Source of the DNA: Verpa conica
Taxonomy: Eukaryota; Ascomycota; Pezizomycetes; Pezizales; Morchellaceae
Assembly: GCA_033030425.1 (NCBI GenBank)
Contig: JAUFSD010000013.1
Coordinates: 1,240,001 to 1,304,000, forward strand
Length of the DNA stretch: 64,000 bases
Direction: 5' to 3'
The notes beneath the pieces were generated by a model. That model searched no databases and was not told the origin of the DNA. It was given only the letters and a program-made list of their open reading frames with translations. Shown here piece by piece: positions 10,695-20,368 of the stretch (the first letter of the stretch is position 1; each line of letters starts with the position of its first letter). Both the position numbers and the translations under genes were made by a program.

Positions 10695-12335
10695 CTATGC
10701 CGACAAACTTTTTTGCAATATTGCCGCAGCATGCGAGCGTGCTTTATGAGAAAAGGCATAATCGATGAATTTAAATGCCACTAGATACCCATATTATTAG
10801 CCACTAGTCATCACGAAGCACAATGAGGAGAAACTAACATCCATCATTCTTGGCCGCTTGTTCGTCTTCCTTTCCAATAGCCCTTGAACCCTCTTGCATG
10901 AACGTAGCCCTCTCGAACCGTGCGGTTTGGTACAACTTCAAACGCTCGGGAATGTCCTCAGGCGTTGTTTGTTGAAGTGGAAGTAGTTCTTGCAGGGTTA
11001 CGGCATCTTCAATTGCCTGGGCTGCCCCTTGGCCCTGGTCTAATTTTTATCTCAAGTTAGCTGATGGATTAAAACAAGAGTGGGAGAAGTAGCACTTACA
11101 TGGCAGGAATGGATGTGCCGCGTCGCCAATAATTACTGCCTTCCCTTTAACCCAGGTCTCGAGAGTTGGCATATCATATAGAGGCCAGAACCCCACAGAA
11201 TTCCCATCGACCTTCTCTACCACAGCCACGATACTCTGGTGCCAGCCTTCGATTTGCCTCAATATCTCCTCTTTCAGTTGAGGTCCGGTCCATCCTATAT
11301 AAGATATGTCAGTCACCATTTGCACAGCCCCGGGTGTGATATCTTCGTACCTTTCTTCTCATGTGGTGCATCATCTGCTATTATGCAAACGACGTTCAAC
11401 AGCTCCCCACCTCGACAAGGGTAGAAGACCAATTTATTCTTTCCACCGCTGATAATTTCGAGTCCTCCACTCACGTATCGCTCTGTTAGTGGGTCTGTGC
11501 GGAGGATTGATGCAGGGAGTAAGAAGCGATAAGTCGACCGTCCAAATGGCACTGGTTTGGCCCCACTATGGTCGATTGTGTCACGTAAGGCTGACTTCGG
11601 GACTATTAGCAATATAACAAAAAAGGGTGTCTTTAGGAGGTGAGACATACGTTTACACCGTCAGCAACAACGACCAGATCCCCTTGGATTTTTTCCCCAT
11701 CCTTGAGTGTCAATGTTGCCGTCTCGGTATCTACAGCAACTACAGTGGCGGCTAGGCGGACTGTAGCTGGTGTGCCCTCTCCTTCAGCGGAGGTTGCGAG
11801 TTCTTTTAGGGCGTTGTGGAGGTCGATGCGGTGGACATATTGCCAGGGCTATAATATCATCAGTTTTATGGCTCCTGTTCATTCAAGATGACGGATGTAC
11901 ATGTCCGTATTTCTCGGCCATTCCTGAAACATCGGTTTCGCGGAACTTTACAGAGTCCGCCCCGTATTCGTTGAGCTGTATCCCTAATATTAGCGTATCT
12001 TATGAACTGATAGGTTAGGGTTAATTGACTAACCTTTCCCGCAGTCACTGCACCAATCGCTTCGAGTTGCATTCCCATCTCCCGGAGAAGACCGTTAGCG
12101 TTGGGAGCCATGTTGACGGCCGCACCATATTCACTCTTAAAGCTCGATTTCTCGAATACCTACCCAGTTCTATCAGTAACAGTTCAATTATAGTTAATAT
12201 CATCTAATGAGCAGTCAATCGTACTTGTACATTGTGACCAGCCCGCCTCAGTGTTGTAGCTGCTGCAAGACCCGCAATACCGGCACCTGATACCAAGATG
12301 TTCAGTGGACGATTTTCTCCCTGTGAAGTGACCAT
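10695..12335 (-). CDS. FAD-dependent monooxygenase, salicylate-hydroxylase-like, eight exons
   Basis: The proposed CDS is complement(join(10695..10780,10839..11039,11100..11294,11351..11594,11651..11848,11901..11975,12034..12159,12225..12335)), about 411 aa. All exon phases agree. The N-terminus has the Rossmann FAD motif GAGIAGL. DLVVVADGVNSALR is the central DG motif, and GDAAHPFLPYQGQGAAQA is the FAD ribityl-binding GD motif, formed across the exon 6/7 junction. The C-terminus (FIDYAFSHKA) is on a short last exon and matches the usual tail of this family. Family members hydroxylate aromatic rings using NAD(P)H and oxygen; the substrate here cannot be told. Secondary-metabolite clustering is not apparent. 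Confidence 0.88.
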
Positions 12336-12543
12336 ATTGAATCGAATTGAAGGGCGATGGTTTTCGTAGAGCTTTGAGTGAAATGCTGCTGTTCTACCTG
12401 ATTGTGGAGATACTGGCCCATTGGGGAGGGGAAAGGGGGGTAAATTTATCTAAAATCTCCCCGCACTCGTAAGTCCTGATCGGCCGATCACCGAGTATCA
12501 ATATCTAGGTCACACCAGAGTTGGAACTGACCGGGCAAACGAT

Positions 12544-12692
12544 CTACTCGGGGTAGGTAAGAAGTACTAGGAAGTGTAAGTATCAGACCAGAGATCTCTA
12601 TTGGAGGTAACGGCCCCGGTATGAAAAGTGCATCCGTCTATTGGTTGACGGAAAACTGCACTTCCGAGTACTTCTTACTGCCCCGAGTATTT
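12544..12692. repeat. Small inverted-repeat element (TACTCGGGG termini)
   Basis: TACTCGGGGTAGGTAAGAAG at 12545 is mirrored at 12659-12690 (GAGTACTTCTTACTGCCCCG). Ends resemble the family at 43905-44044. It lies about 200 bp upstream of the monooxygenase start. Confidence 0.6.
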
Positions 12693-14532
12693 TTTTTGTT
12701 TGACCCGAGTAGCTTCTGATTAGTTAACTAGCCAACTCGTTGAAACTACCGCCTGACTGGAGCAGAAGTTCAGAAATGAATCGCTAGGTCCGTTCGCTGT
12801 CGTGCAACTATTGGCTTGTGGGAAACGAGTGATAGCCAGTGGGATGGAAATAATCTAGTCTTGAGCGGGGTATCCGAAAATAGTCGTAAGTGCATGAGGT
12901 TGCACCAGGGTTCTCCTGGTGGGGCTGCATATGCATATGACCTTCATACCTATACACAAATGAATTATTCTCCGCGACCCGGCTGCTGAGTACCGTGGTT
13001 ACTCGATAAATTGACTATCTCCGGGTTTTTGCGTGATAGATCTGGCATCAAGATGCTTGACGGAGTCCTTAAGGCTTAGCCTAGGGCTTAAAGGTCTTGG
13101 GCTGTTGTAAGGTCGGTTAGGGCTCTGACGCGTGGCTCTGAAGATTACCAGTCTATCGAGTCACGATATGCTAACATCATGTCTGTGCTGTATTTTACTG
13201 CGTTTATGAGTTATTTAGATGTAGCCTAATAGATTAGGTCAGAGCTCTGCCCAAGGATATAAAAATCGGATGATATCTAGAATGTTGTAGCAATGCTCTA
13301 CAAGTGGTGCCAATAAGATTCCGCCGCGAAAGGCTTATCCTCTGACACTCAGAAGGCATCGCACGAGGATAAGGCATCCGGGCCCTGTTGTGAATAGGTG
13401 CTAAGGCGGACTTAAATGAAGTGCACTCTCTTCTGTGTCCTGAGCTTATTGGGCTGTCATCCTAGGCAACATGTAGAGTGAACATGGTCGATAAGACACG
13501 TTTTAGCAACGAGTAGGGAATAGGGGGGCCTGACGATCGATTATGTGCTAGTGTATATAACATAACGAATTCTAAGGGCGTTACTATAATGATTATTGTT
13601 CTTTTCGCTGGGACACGTTTAGTTTTTGATGACTTTCTCTGAAAGGATTGTTTCCTATATATACAATTCAGTATATAACTCGGGTGGCCAGACAACACTC
13701 AAAAACCACACCAAAAGGGCCAAAGTCGCCTATTTCTTAGCTTTTCACCTACCACAACTGTGAGCTAAATTATAAAAGACTGAATAACAATATTAATTAG
13801 CAATATAAGTATATTATAAGGCTTGACAAGAAGGATAGTGGTCCCATTATTGGTGGTAAGGGAATTATGCCAAGACCCTAAGTTTATATGGGATCTTGGC
13901 AGCTAGGTTTCAGCAGGAACCCCAACTTGCTCTAGCTACTCCAATGTAGTATATTTTCCCCAATAGATTTTGAGGTCTAGTTTTTGGAATGAAATTTTAA
14001 ATAATGCAATAATCTACTTTAATGCTATTGTACATTTAGGCTATAATTTCATACTGAGTAATTTTATGAGAAGTATTATCACAATAATAATACACGTATT
14101 TGTAAGAGAAGAAGATAATGTTTTATAAAGCTTTCAATATTCTATATAAACATGTGGAGCTAGTGTAACGCTAGCCTATACATGTGGCTAGTATCCTGTA
14201 AAAGTACACAAGCCTTTGCTCTAGTGGGGACAGCAGGTGATGTCTGAAGAACTGGAACACTATGGACACATGGACTGGAAGACTGAAATGATTGGGACTA
14301 GAGTAGATTCTTGGTATTGAATGCAAGTTGAAGGATAGAGAACTAAGACTAAGAATTGGGGAAATGGCTCGATACTTATAGTATGGCCGAAACATAAAAG
14401 GAAAGGGTCTGACACATGTAACGTGTCAGACTATATGAAACAAGAACATGATACATAATATGAAACTAGGAGATCCTGATAACGTGGCTTGCCACGTCAT
14501 TCCATACATGAAACATGGATGAGACTAGATAT
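12693..14532. other. Gene-free, partly AT-rich stretch before the retrotransposon
   Basis: No gene is seen. Around 12998-13030 there is ACTCGATAAATTGACTATCT, resembling one end of the TACCGTATATACTCG MITE family. The last 350 bp contain repeated ATGAAAC-type words and a short hairpin around TGACACATGTAACGTGTCA (14410-14430), suggesting older repeat debris. Confidence 0.4.
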
Positions 14533-14537
14533 GAAAC

Positions 14538-14903
14538 TTTCAAGGGGGACAGCGTGGGGACAACGTAACCACAGGACACAACTAACTTAATGGCAAGGCA
14601 ACTATCCGTTGCAAGCAAAATACCAAGAGTTTGTGATGTAGTCACAGTGGGTTCAGCGATCGCGTAGCGATGTAGTGGTAGAGAGGCAGCGAGAAGAAAA
14701 AGCTTCTATTGGATCTAACCGAAGAGACGTTGCGTAAAGAGAAAAGAAAAAACTATTACAGAGAGGAAGCGACGCTCCCTTTTATACCCAAATCCCACTT
14801 TGTACAATGCCTTTGTTCCCATCCGTAACACCTGTTACCCTACTTTCCTCCTTGTATGAGTCACGACAAGACTCACCCTGGCGTCCCCGATCACTCCGTG
14901 AAA
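14538..14903 (-). repeat. 3' LTR of the gypsy element
   Basis: This is the copy downstream of pol in element orientation, 366 bp, starting TTTCAAGGGGGACAGCG on the plus strand. The pol stop codon (14891-14893) lies inside it, so the LTR encodes the last residues of the polyprotein. Confidence 0.9.
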
Positions 14904-17900
14904 GTAGCCCCCCCTTTTAATCGCGAGCTCCTGCGAGGCTTTGAGTCCCAGGGTCCGGGTTTACCGGGATATCGCTGATGGAAAACGTCCACTGCTGCTG
15001 TTTCCTCATGATAAGAGGCGGGCTCCCAGGAGGGTTGGTGGTAGCCAGTCCACTTAACGTAATAGCTCGGCTCCCCCCGAAGTATCTTTGAATCGAGAAC
15101 CTCCTCCACTTCCCACTCTTGTTCTCCTTGCGTGACAACTGGCGGGGGGGGCGTTTGGATCTGCCCCGGGAGAGGGTCGGTGGCGGCTGGCTCCAACAGG
15201 GAAACGTGGAATACCGGATGATTAGGCATGGTGGATGGCAACTTTACTCGGTAAGCGTAGGGGGAGACAATCGCTTCGATGGGGTATGGTCCAGCTTTCT
15301 TCCAATCCAATTTTCGCGAGTTCCGGGTGGTTCTAATATTACGTAGGGACACAAAGACCAAGTTCCCTACTTGATACCGGGGGGCGGGGGTTCGATGGGC
15401 GTTGGTATACTGCTCCTGTTTGTCTTGAGCCGTCCTCATTTGCGTACCTAGCCACTCATGTAGTTCGCTCATTTGGAGGGCGAAGTTTCTGGCGTCTATT
15501 TCCGGGACTGCTTTTCCTTGGGGCGTAAGGCTAACCTGAAATTGAGGATGAAATCCGTAGTTGGCGAAAAAGGGGGTGGCTTTAGTGGTGTCGGACACCT
15601 GATTATTTGCTGCAAATTCTGCCATTGGTAACCATTCGCTCCAGTCGTCCTGCTGATAGGAGACGTAGGCGCGAAGATACTGTTCCATAATAGCGTTCAT
15701 TCTTTCTGTCTGGCCATCTGTTTCTGGGTGATACGCCGTGGACATGCGTGCCTCGATCCGAAGGTGCTTGCACAGTGTCTTCCAGAATTTGGCTGTGAAC
15801 TGAGTGCCTCTGTCCGACGTAATGTGCGAGGGTAGGCCATGCAGTTTCCAAACGTGATGGAGATATAATCTGGCCACTTGACTGGCGTCGGTTGTGGTGT
15901 GACAAGGAATGAGGTGCCGCATCTTGGATAGTCTATCCACGATCACTAAAATGGCGTCGAACCCGTTGCTTTCCGGGAGACCGGTGACGAAGTCCATTGA
16001 CACTTCCCTCCATGGTTGTTCGGGGATGGGTAGGGGGCGTAGGACTCCATACTTTCCGTGCGTGCTGGTTTTGCTCCTTTGGCAGGTGTGACAGTTCCTC
16101 ACGTACCTTCCTATATATTCCCGCATTTTGGGCCAAAAATAATGACGACTGACTAGTTCGAAGGTCTTTTCCCTACCAGGGTGTCCCGCTGATGGTGCGT
16201 CATGATGTTCTTTCAGAATTTGGAGACGGAGAGGGTCGTGATCGGGTATGTAAACGAGGCCTCGGTAATGTAAAAGTCCCTGGATATTGGTACACTCGGC
16301 CAGGGAAATTTCTGGAGACCTCTTTTCTCCGCTGTCTAGCATGTTCAGAATTTTCTGCGGAAAGGGGTCAGTCTTCATTGCTTCTTGAATTAATTTTGTA
16401 AGGGTGGCGGTCATTTCAGCGGGTTCATTTGACAAAGTACCCGCTAACAAACTTAGCTTAGGATCCAAATTTTCCTTCTTCAGTACTGTTTGGCTCTGGT
16501 GTCTAATCCTTTCATCCCCTTCTTCAGGGAGATCTCCTGATCTCCTTGTCAACGCGTCCGGCTTGCCTCCTTGTTTCCCAGGTCGGTAGGTAATCACGAA
16601 ATTAAACCGCGAAAGATATTCTGCCCATCGTGCCTGTCTTCTATTAAGATTCTTGGTTGTCATAAAGTATTCCAAGTTCTTATGGTCTGATATAACGGCT
16701 ATGGGGAAGGCTGCTCCTTCTAGTTCTGGTCTCCATTCCTCGAAACTCCTAATTATCGCTAACAGTTCCTTGTCGTAGATCTCGTAGTTGCATTCGGCGG
16801 GTGAGTGCTTTTTGGAGAAGAATGCTACGGGGTGCAGGATTCCTTGGTCGTTCTTCTGGGATAGTACTCCTGCGGAAACATAGTCGGAGGCGTCCGTTTC
16901 TACCACGATGGCTTTCTCGGGGTCAAAATGCATAAGAACTGGTGCTGATGTGAAGGCTTTTTTGAGAACTTCAAAGGCTTTTTGATGCGACGGGGTCCAC
17001 ACAAATGGGACGTGTTCCTTGGTCCCTGGTTCCTTTTTGGATAATGCTGTAAGGGGTGCTGCCAACTTAGAAAAGTCTCGGATAAACCGTCGGTAAAAAT
17101 TTGCGAATTCTAGGAACGCTTGAAGATCTTTAAGGTGTTTAGGAACTGTCCAGTCCATTACTGCCGATACTTTCCTTGGGTCCATGCTAATTCCGTCTGG
17201 GGAAATAATAAGGCCAAGATATGTTGTTTTCTGGCAGTGAAATTCACACTTTTCAGGTTTAAGTAAGACTCCGTTGCTTTGGAGGGCTTCTAGTACCTTT
17301 CGTACGTGCACCCTGTGTTCTTCCAAGTTGTCGCTGTAAATCAAGATGTCGTCCAAATAGGCGGTGCAGAACTGGTCCAGAAATTCTCTAAGGCAGTCGT
17401 TGACGAAATGTTGAAAGGTTGCAGGGGCGTTGGTGAGTCCAAAAGGCATAACGGTATATTCGTAATGACCGTACCGTGTTCTGAATGCCGTTTTCCACTC
17501 TTCGCCCAAGGCCATCCTTATCTGATTGTACCCCATTCGTAAATCCAACTTGGTGTACCATTTTGCTTTCGCGAGTCTGTCCAGGGTTTCCCTAATCAGA
17601 GGGAGCGGATAGCGATTTTTAACAGTTATTTCATTAAGACCGCGGTAGTCTACGCACAGGCGAAGGGAGCCATCGGATTTTTTAACAAACAGTACTGGGG
17701 AGCCGGCGGGAGAGGAGCTGTCTCTGATAAACCCTTTCGCCATGTTGTCTTCGATGTATTCTTTAAGAACGATGAGTTCTTCTCGAGTCATTCCATACAG
17801 GGGGCCAAAGGGGGGTTCCTTCCCTTCTTTTAAGGGAATTTTGTGATCGTAGGGACGTTGTGGGGGTAAGCCTTTTGAGAGTTTCTCGTCGAACATGTCG

Positions 17901-18517
17901 AGGTAGTCGTGATATTCCTTAGGGATCCTTTGTTTCCACTCCTCTTTGGTGGTCTTACTATCGATAACTTTGTTTATTTCGTACAAAGAAAGCGAGAAAA
18001 CTTGAACGTCCCTTTTTCGCGCGAGTCTACAGAATGCCGCCGAACCGATGAGATGGATTTTGGCTTTCTCTGGTGGGGGGATCCCTGATAAAACCACTGG
18101 TACTCTTGAGGAGGTGCAATTTTGCTGACAGAATTTTGATCTGAACTTAATATAATTGTGTTTAAACCGGAGAGAGACGTCGTGATGTTTAAGCCAGGGG
18201 ATCCCAAGTACAAGGGGGTACTGTCCTAACGTGGTCACAAAGAAAGGAGCGTGTTCTCTATGGGATTTGATGGATAAACCAAGATGGGCAAGATGAGTAA
18301 TTTGACCAGACGACACTGGTCGACCGTCGATGACCTCCAACTCCCTAGGAGTTTTGAGAGGCGTTAATTGTAACTGATGGTGGCGTGCAAAGGTTTCGTC
18401 AATAAAAGCGAATCCAGAGGCCCCGGTATCGATCAATGCATGAGTTTGAATGGTTTTGTTATTGTTTGAAAGTGTACATGAAATAACTAAATGATCCCCA
18501 TCCAACTGATCCTCCAC
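14891..18517 (-). CDS. pol: Gypsy Pol polyprotein: protease, RT, RNase H, integrase, chromodomain
   Basis: The frame encodes about 1208 residues and is open further upstream to overlap the end of gag. In order it shows an aspartic protease (LIDTGASGFAF near residue 30), reverse transcriptase with VDYRGLNEIT and YLDDILIYS, RNase H (ETDASDYVSAGVLSQ), integrase with an HHCC zinc motif (HHDAPSAGHPGREK...CHTCQRSK) and catalytic acidic residues (MDFVTGLP, DRGTQFTAKFW), and a C-terminal chromodomain (VEEVLDSKILRGEPSYYVKW, W..Y....SWEP). Chromodomains of this group steer integration towards particular chromatin. There is no ATG at the 5' end of the pol frame, so expression probably depends on the -1 frameshift site in gag. 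No internal stop is seen. Confidence 0.95.
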   Translation of the reverse strand: MEDQLDGDHLVISCTLSNNNKTIQTHALIDTGASGFAFIDETFARHHQLQLTPLKTPRELEVIDGRPVSSGQITHLAHLGLSIKSHREHAPFFVTTLGQYPLVLGIPWLKHHDVSLRFKHNYIKFRSKFCQQNCTSSRVPVVLSGIPPPEKAKIHLIGSAAFCRLARKRDVQVFSLSLYEINKVIDSKTTKEEWKQRIPKEYHDYLDMFDEKLSKGLPPQRPYDHKIPLKEGKEPPFGPLYGMTREELIVLKEYIEDNMAKGFIRDSSSPAGSPVLFVKKSDGSLRLCVDYRGLNEITVKNRYPLPLIRETLDRLAKAKWYTKLDLRMGYNQIRMALGEEWKTAFRTRYGHYEYTVMPFGLTNAPATFQHFVNDCLREFLDQFCTAYLDDILIYSDNLEEHRVHVRKVLEALQSNGVLLKPEKCEFHCQKTTYLGLIISPDGISMDPRKVSAVMDWTVPKHLKDLQAFLEFANFYRRFIRDFSKLAAPLTALSKKEPGTKEHVPFVWTPSHQKAFEVLKKAFTSAPVLMHFDPEKAIVVETDASDYVSAGVLSQKNDQGILHPVAFFSKKHSPAECNYEIYDKELLAIIRSFEEWRPELEGAAFPIAVISDHKNLEYFMTTKNLNRRQARWAEYLSRFNFVITYRPGKQGGKPDALTRRSGDLPEEGDERIRHQSQTVLKKENLDPKLSLLAGTLSNEPAEMTATLTKLIQEAMKTDPFPQKILNMLDSGEKRSPEISLAECTNIQGLLHYRGLVYIPDHDPLRLQILKEHHDAPSAGHPGREKTFELVSRHYFWPKMREYIGRYVRNCHTCQRSKTSTHGKYGVLRPLPIPEQPWREVSMDFVTGLPESNGFDAILVIVDRLSKMRHLIPCHTTTDASQVARLYLHHVWKLHGLPSHITSDRGTQFTAKFWKTLCKHLRIEARMSTAYHPETDGQTERMNAIMEQYLRAYVSYQQDDWSEWLPMAEFAANNQVSDTTKATPFFANYGFHPQFQVSLTPQGKAVPEIDARNFALQMSELHEWLGTQMRTAQDKQEQYTNAHRTPAPRYQVGNLVFVSLRNIRTTRNSRKLDWKKAGPYPIEAIVSPYAYRVKLPSTMPNHPVFHVSLLEPAATDPLPGQIQTPPPPVVTQGEQEWEVEEVLDSKILRGEPSYYVKWTGYHQPSWEPASYHEETAAVDVFHQRYPGKPGPWDSKPRRSSRLKGGATFTE
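14908..14918 (-). other. Polypurine tract
   Basis: On the minus strand the run AAAAGGGGGGG lies five bases before the 3' LTR, the expected place for the plus-strand primer of reverse transcription. Confidence 0.75.
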
Positions 18518-18606
18518 ATTGATGTCCGAAACTGAAAACCCAGAAATTGAAAACGCAGAAATTGTAGAAACCTTAGAAGGTCCTAGAGAAGAGCCACCGG
18601 GCTGCT

Positions 18607-19923
18607 CTAGGACTGACGAAAACCCTGAACCGAAGGAGATGTAGAAGAAACAGAAGAGGAAGCCGAAGAAGAACCGGAAAAAGGATTATTGCTTGCCAAA
18701 GGAGATTCATAGCGAGGCGCGCCGGCCTGCTGTTGTTGTTGGGACCCGCTAGGGGCGGAAAGGGCTGCTCCCCTCATAACCGGAGGTTTCTGGAGCTGTT
18801 TGCCTTGAGGGCAGTTGGCGTATTCGTGTCCTGCTCCTGCGCAGTATCCGCACCGCTTGTTATCCCTCCTCCACTGTTTTTCAGCTGGGGAGGTGCGTCG
18901 TGACCCATTTACGAAAACGTACCGTTGTTCTGGTGGGGGACGGGGTATCCCCTGGGCTTGGGTTTGGAGGGCAGACAGGTCCATAGGGGCGTACCCTCCT
19001 GGAGAGAGAGAGGGGTGGTGAACGTAAGGGGCCGGGGCAGCAAACTGTCCCATTTCGTTTCGGGGAGAAGGGCCCCCTTTCTTTTCCTGCTGTCTTGCCC
19101 TAACCCTTCCGTCCAGTGCCATTAGGTCTTTGACAAATTCATCGTACTTTTCTTTTACCGGAGTGACTACCAGGGCGTCTTTCATTGCGTCGGAGAGGCG
19201 GGAACGGAGGGCGTCTTTTTTCGCGGTGTCGTCATATTTGAGTTTCCCCATGATGCGTAAGAAGTCGGAGTAAAAGGCCGCGAAGTCTCTCTTTCCTTGT
19301 GTGAGGACCCTTAGTTCCTCTTGTGCAGTGCCATGGGGGTCTGGGTCGCCGAAAGATTCCTGGAGATATTTATACATGGCGGCGGTTGTGGTAAACGGAG
19401 TGGTTGTGTCGGCGAGGAGAGGTTCGAGTTGGTCCATGGCTTTTCCTTCCAGGCGGCTAATGATGTACATTACCTTGGCTTCCTCGCTAGCGAACCTATC
19501 GGCATTCCCGACCAATTTGACCCTCATCATGGCCAAAAAATTTGGTAGTTTGGTTCTATCGCCATTGAAGGGGGCGGGGTCAGGCATTTTTTCCGATCGG
19601 TGGGATGTAGTCGAAGTAGTTAAAGGCGGTGGTAATGCTGGGTCCACGATTTCTTTAACTTCCTGGGATGCCTTTTCTTGCTCTAAACGATCGTAGGCGT
19701 CAAGGGATTGTTGTAACTGTGCCCGGGCGGTGGTGAGGCTGGCTTCTGCGCTTTGATAGTTGTTGACGGCTTCGTTTCTTTGAGCCAGGTAACGGTCCTT
19801 AGTTGCGGTTAAGCTATTGAACATTTTATGTAGATGGGCGTAGAGAGTGGGGGTATCGGCAATTTGGTTTTCGAATTCTGTAAGGGTAAGAGGAAAGGAG
19901 TAGGCTGGGGCGGAGGATGCCAT
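18607..19923 (-). CDS. gag: Gypsy Gag with CCHC zinc knuckle
   Basis: The product is about 438 aa from the ATG at 19923 (MASSAPAYSF). The middle holds a retrotransposon capsid-like helical region (about residues 110-300). CGYCAGAGHEYANC is one CX2CX4HX4C zinc knuckle for RNA binding. The C-terminus is rich in Ser, Gln and Pro. The TAG stop is preceded by a slippery heptamer. Pol lies in the -1 frame directly after. Gag forms the virus-like particle in the cytoplasm. Confidence 0.92.
   Translation of the reverse strand: MASSAPAYSFPLTLTEFENQIADTPTLYAHLHKMFNSLTATKDRYLAQRNEAVNNYQSAEASLTTARAQLQQSLDAYDRLEQEKASQEVKEIVDPALPPPLTTSTTSHRSEKMPDPAPFNGDRTKLPNFLAMMRVKLVGNADRFASEEAKVMYIISRLEGKAMDQLEPLLADTTTPFTTTAAMYKYLQESFGDPDPHGTAQEELRVLTQGKRDFAAFYSDFLRIMGKLKYDDTAKKDALRSRLSDAMKDALVVTPVKEKYDEFVKDLMALDGRVRARQQEKKGGPSPRNEMGQFAAPAPYVHHPSLSPGGYAPMDLSALQTQAQGIPRPPPEQRYVFVNGSRRTSPAEKQWRRDNKRCGYCAGAGHEYANCPQGKQLQKPPVMRGAALSAPSGSQQQQQAGAPRYESPLASNNPFSGSSSASSSVSSTSPSVQGFRQS
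18619..18625 (-). promoter_or_regulatory. Candidate -1 ribosomal frameshift site (G GGT TTT)
   Basis: On the minus strand the gag codons read CAG GGT TTT CGT CAG TCC TAG. The heptamer G GGT TTT fits X XXY YYZ exactly. The -1 frame from here is free of stops into pol. Pol otherwise lacks an ATG start. Confidence 0.65.
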
Positions 19924-19950
19924 GATTATGTGACTGTGATCGTTGTGTGG

Positions 19951-19972
19951 TGTGGTGAACAACGCAACGTAA
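19951..19972 (-). other. Primer-binding region, possibly for self-priming
   Basis: Directly after the 5' LTR the minus strand reads TTACGTTGCGTTGTTCACC. It lacks the TGG start expected for a tRNA primer. Its ACGTTGCGT is complementary to ACGCAACGT in the LTR transcript leader (plus-strand 20162-20171). This resembles Tf1-type self-priming, where the transcript's own 5' end is the primer. Confidence 0.5.
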
Positions 19973-20342
19973 TTTCAAGGGGGACAGCGTAGGGACAGCG
20001 TAGCCACAGGACACAACTGACTTAATGGCACGGCAACTATCCGTTGCAAGCAAAATACCAAGAGTTTGTGATGTAGTCTTGGTAGGTTCAGCGATCGCGT
20101 AGCGATGTGGTAGTAGAGAGGCAGCGAGAAGGAAAATCTTCTATTAAGTCTAACTGAAGAGAACGTTGCGTAAAGAAAGAAAAGAAAAACTATTACAGAG
20201 AGGGAGCAACGCTCCCTTTTTATACCCAAAATCCCACTTTGTACAATGCCCTTGTTTCCATCCGTAACACCTATTACCCTACCTTCCTCCTTGTATGAGT
20301 CACGACGAGACTCACCCTGGCGCTCCCGATCACTCCGTGAAA
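19973..20342 (-). repeat. 5' LTR of the gypsy element, with TATA box
   Basis: This LTR is 370 bp. On the minus strand TATAAAAAG (about 20215-20223) is a good TATA box; transcription would start roughly 30-45 bp on, near the CTCTCTGTAATAG and TTTACGCAACG region. It is homologous to 14538-14903. Confidence 0.88.
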
Positions 20343-20368
20343 GAAACTAATATGAAATGAGCAAGGCT

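Larger units (their letters stand above)
14533..20347 (-). mobile_element. Complete Ty3/gypsy LTR retrotransposon (chromovirus), minus orientation
   Basis: The element spans 14538-20342, flanked by the 5-bp duplication GAAAC (14533-14537 and 20343-20347). LTR ends are TTTCA...TGAAA. Gag and pol are open and in the order gag, protease, RT, RNase H, integrase, chromodomain. The LTRs differ clearly from each other (five differences in the first ~70 bp), so it is not a fresh insertion although the ORFs are intact. Truncated LTRs of the same family flank the LINE at 34476-40790. Confidence 0.93.
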
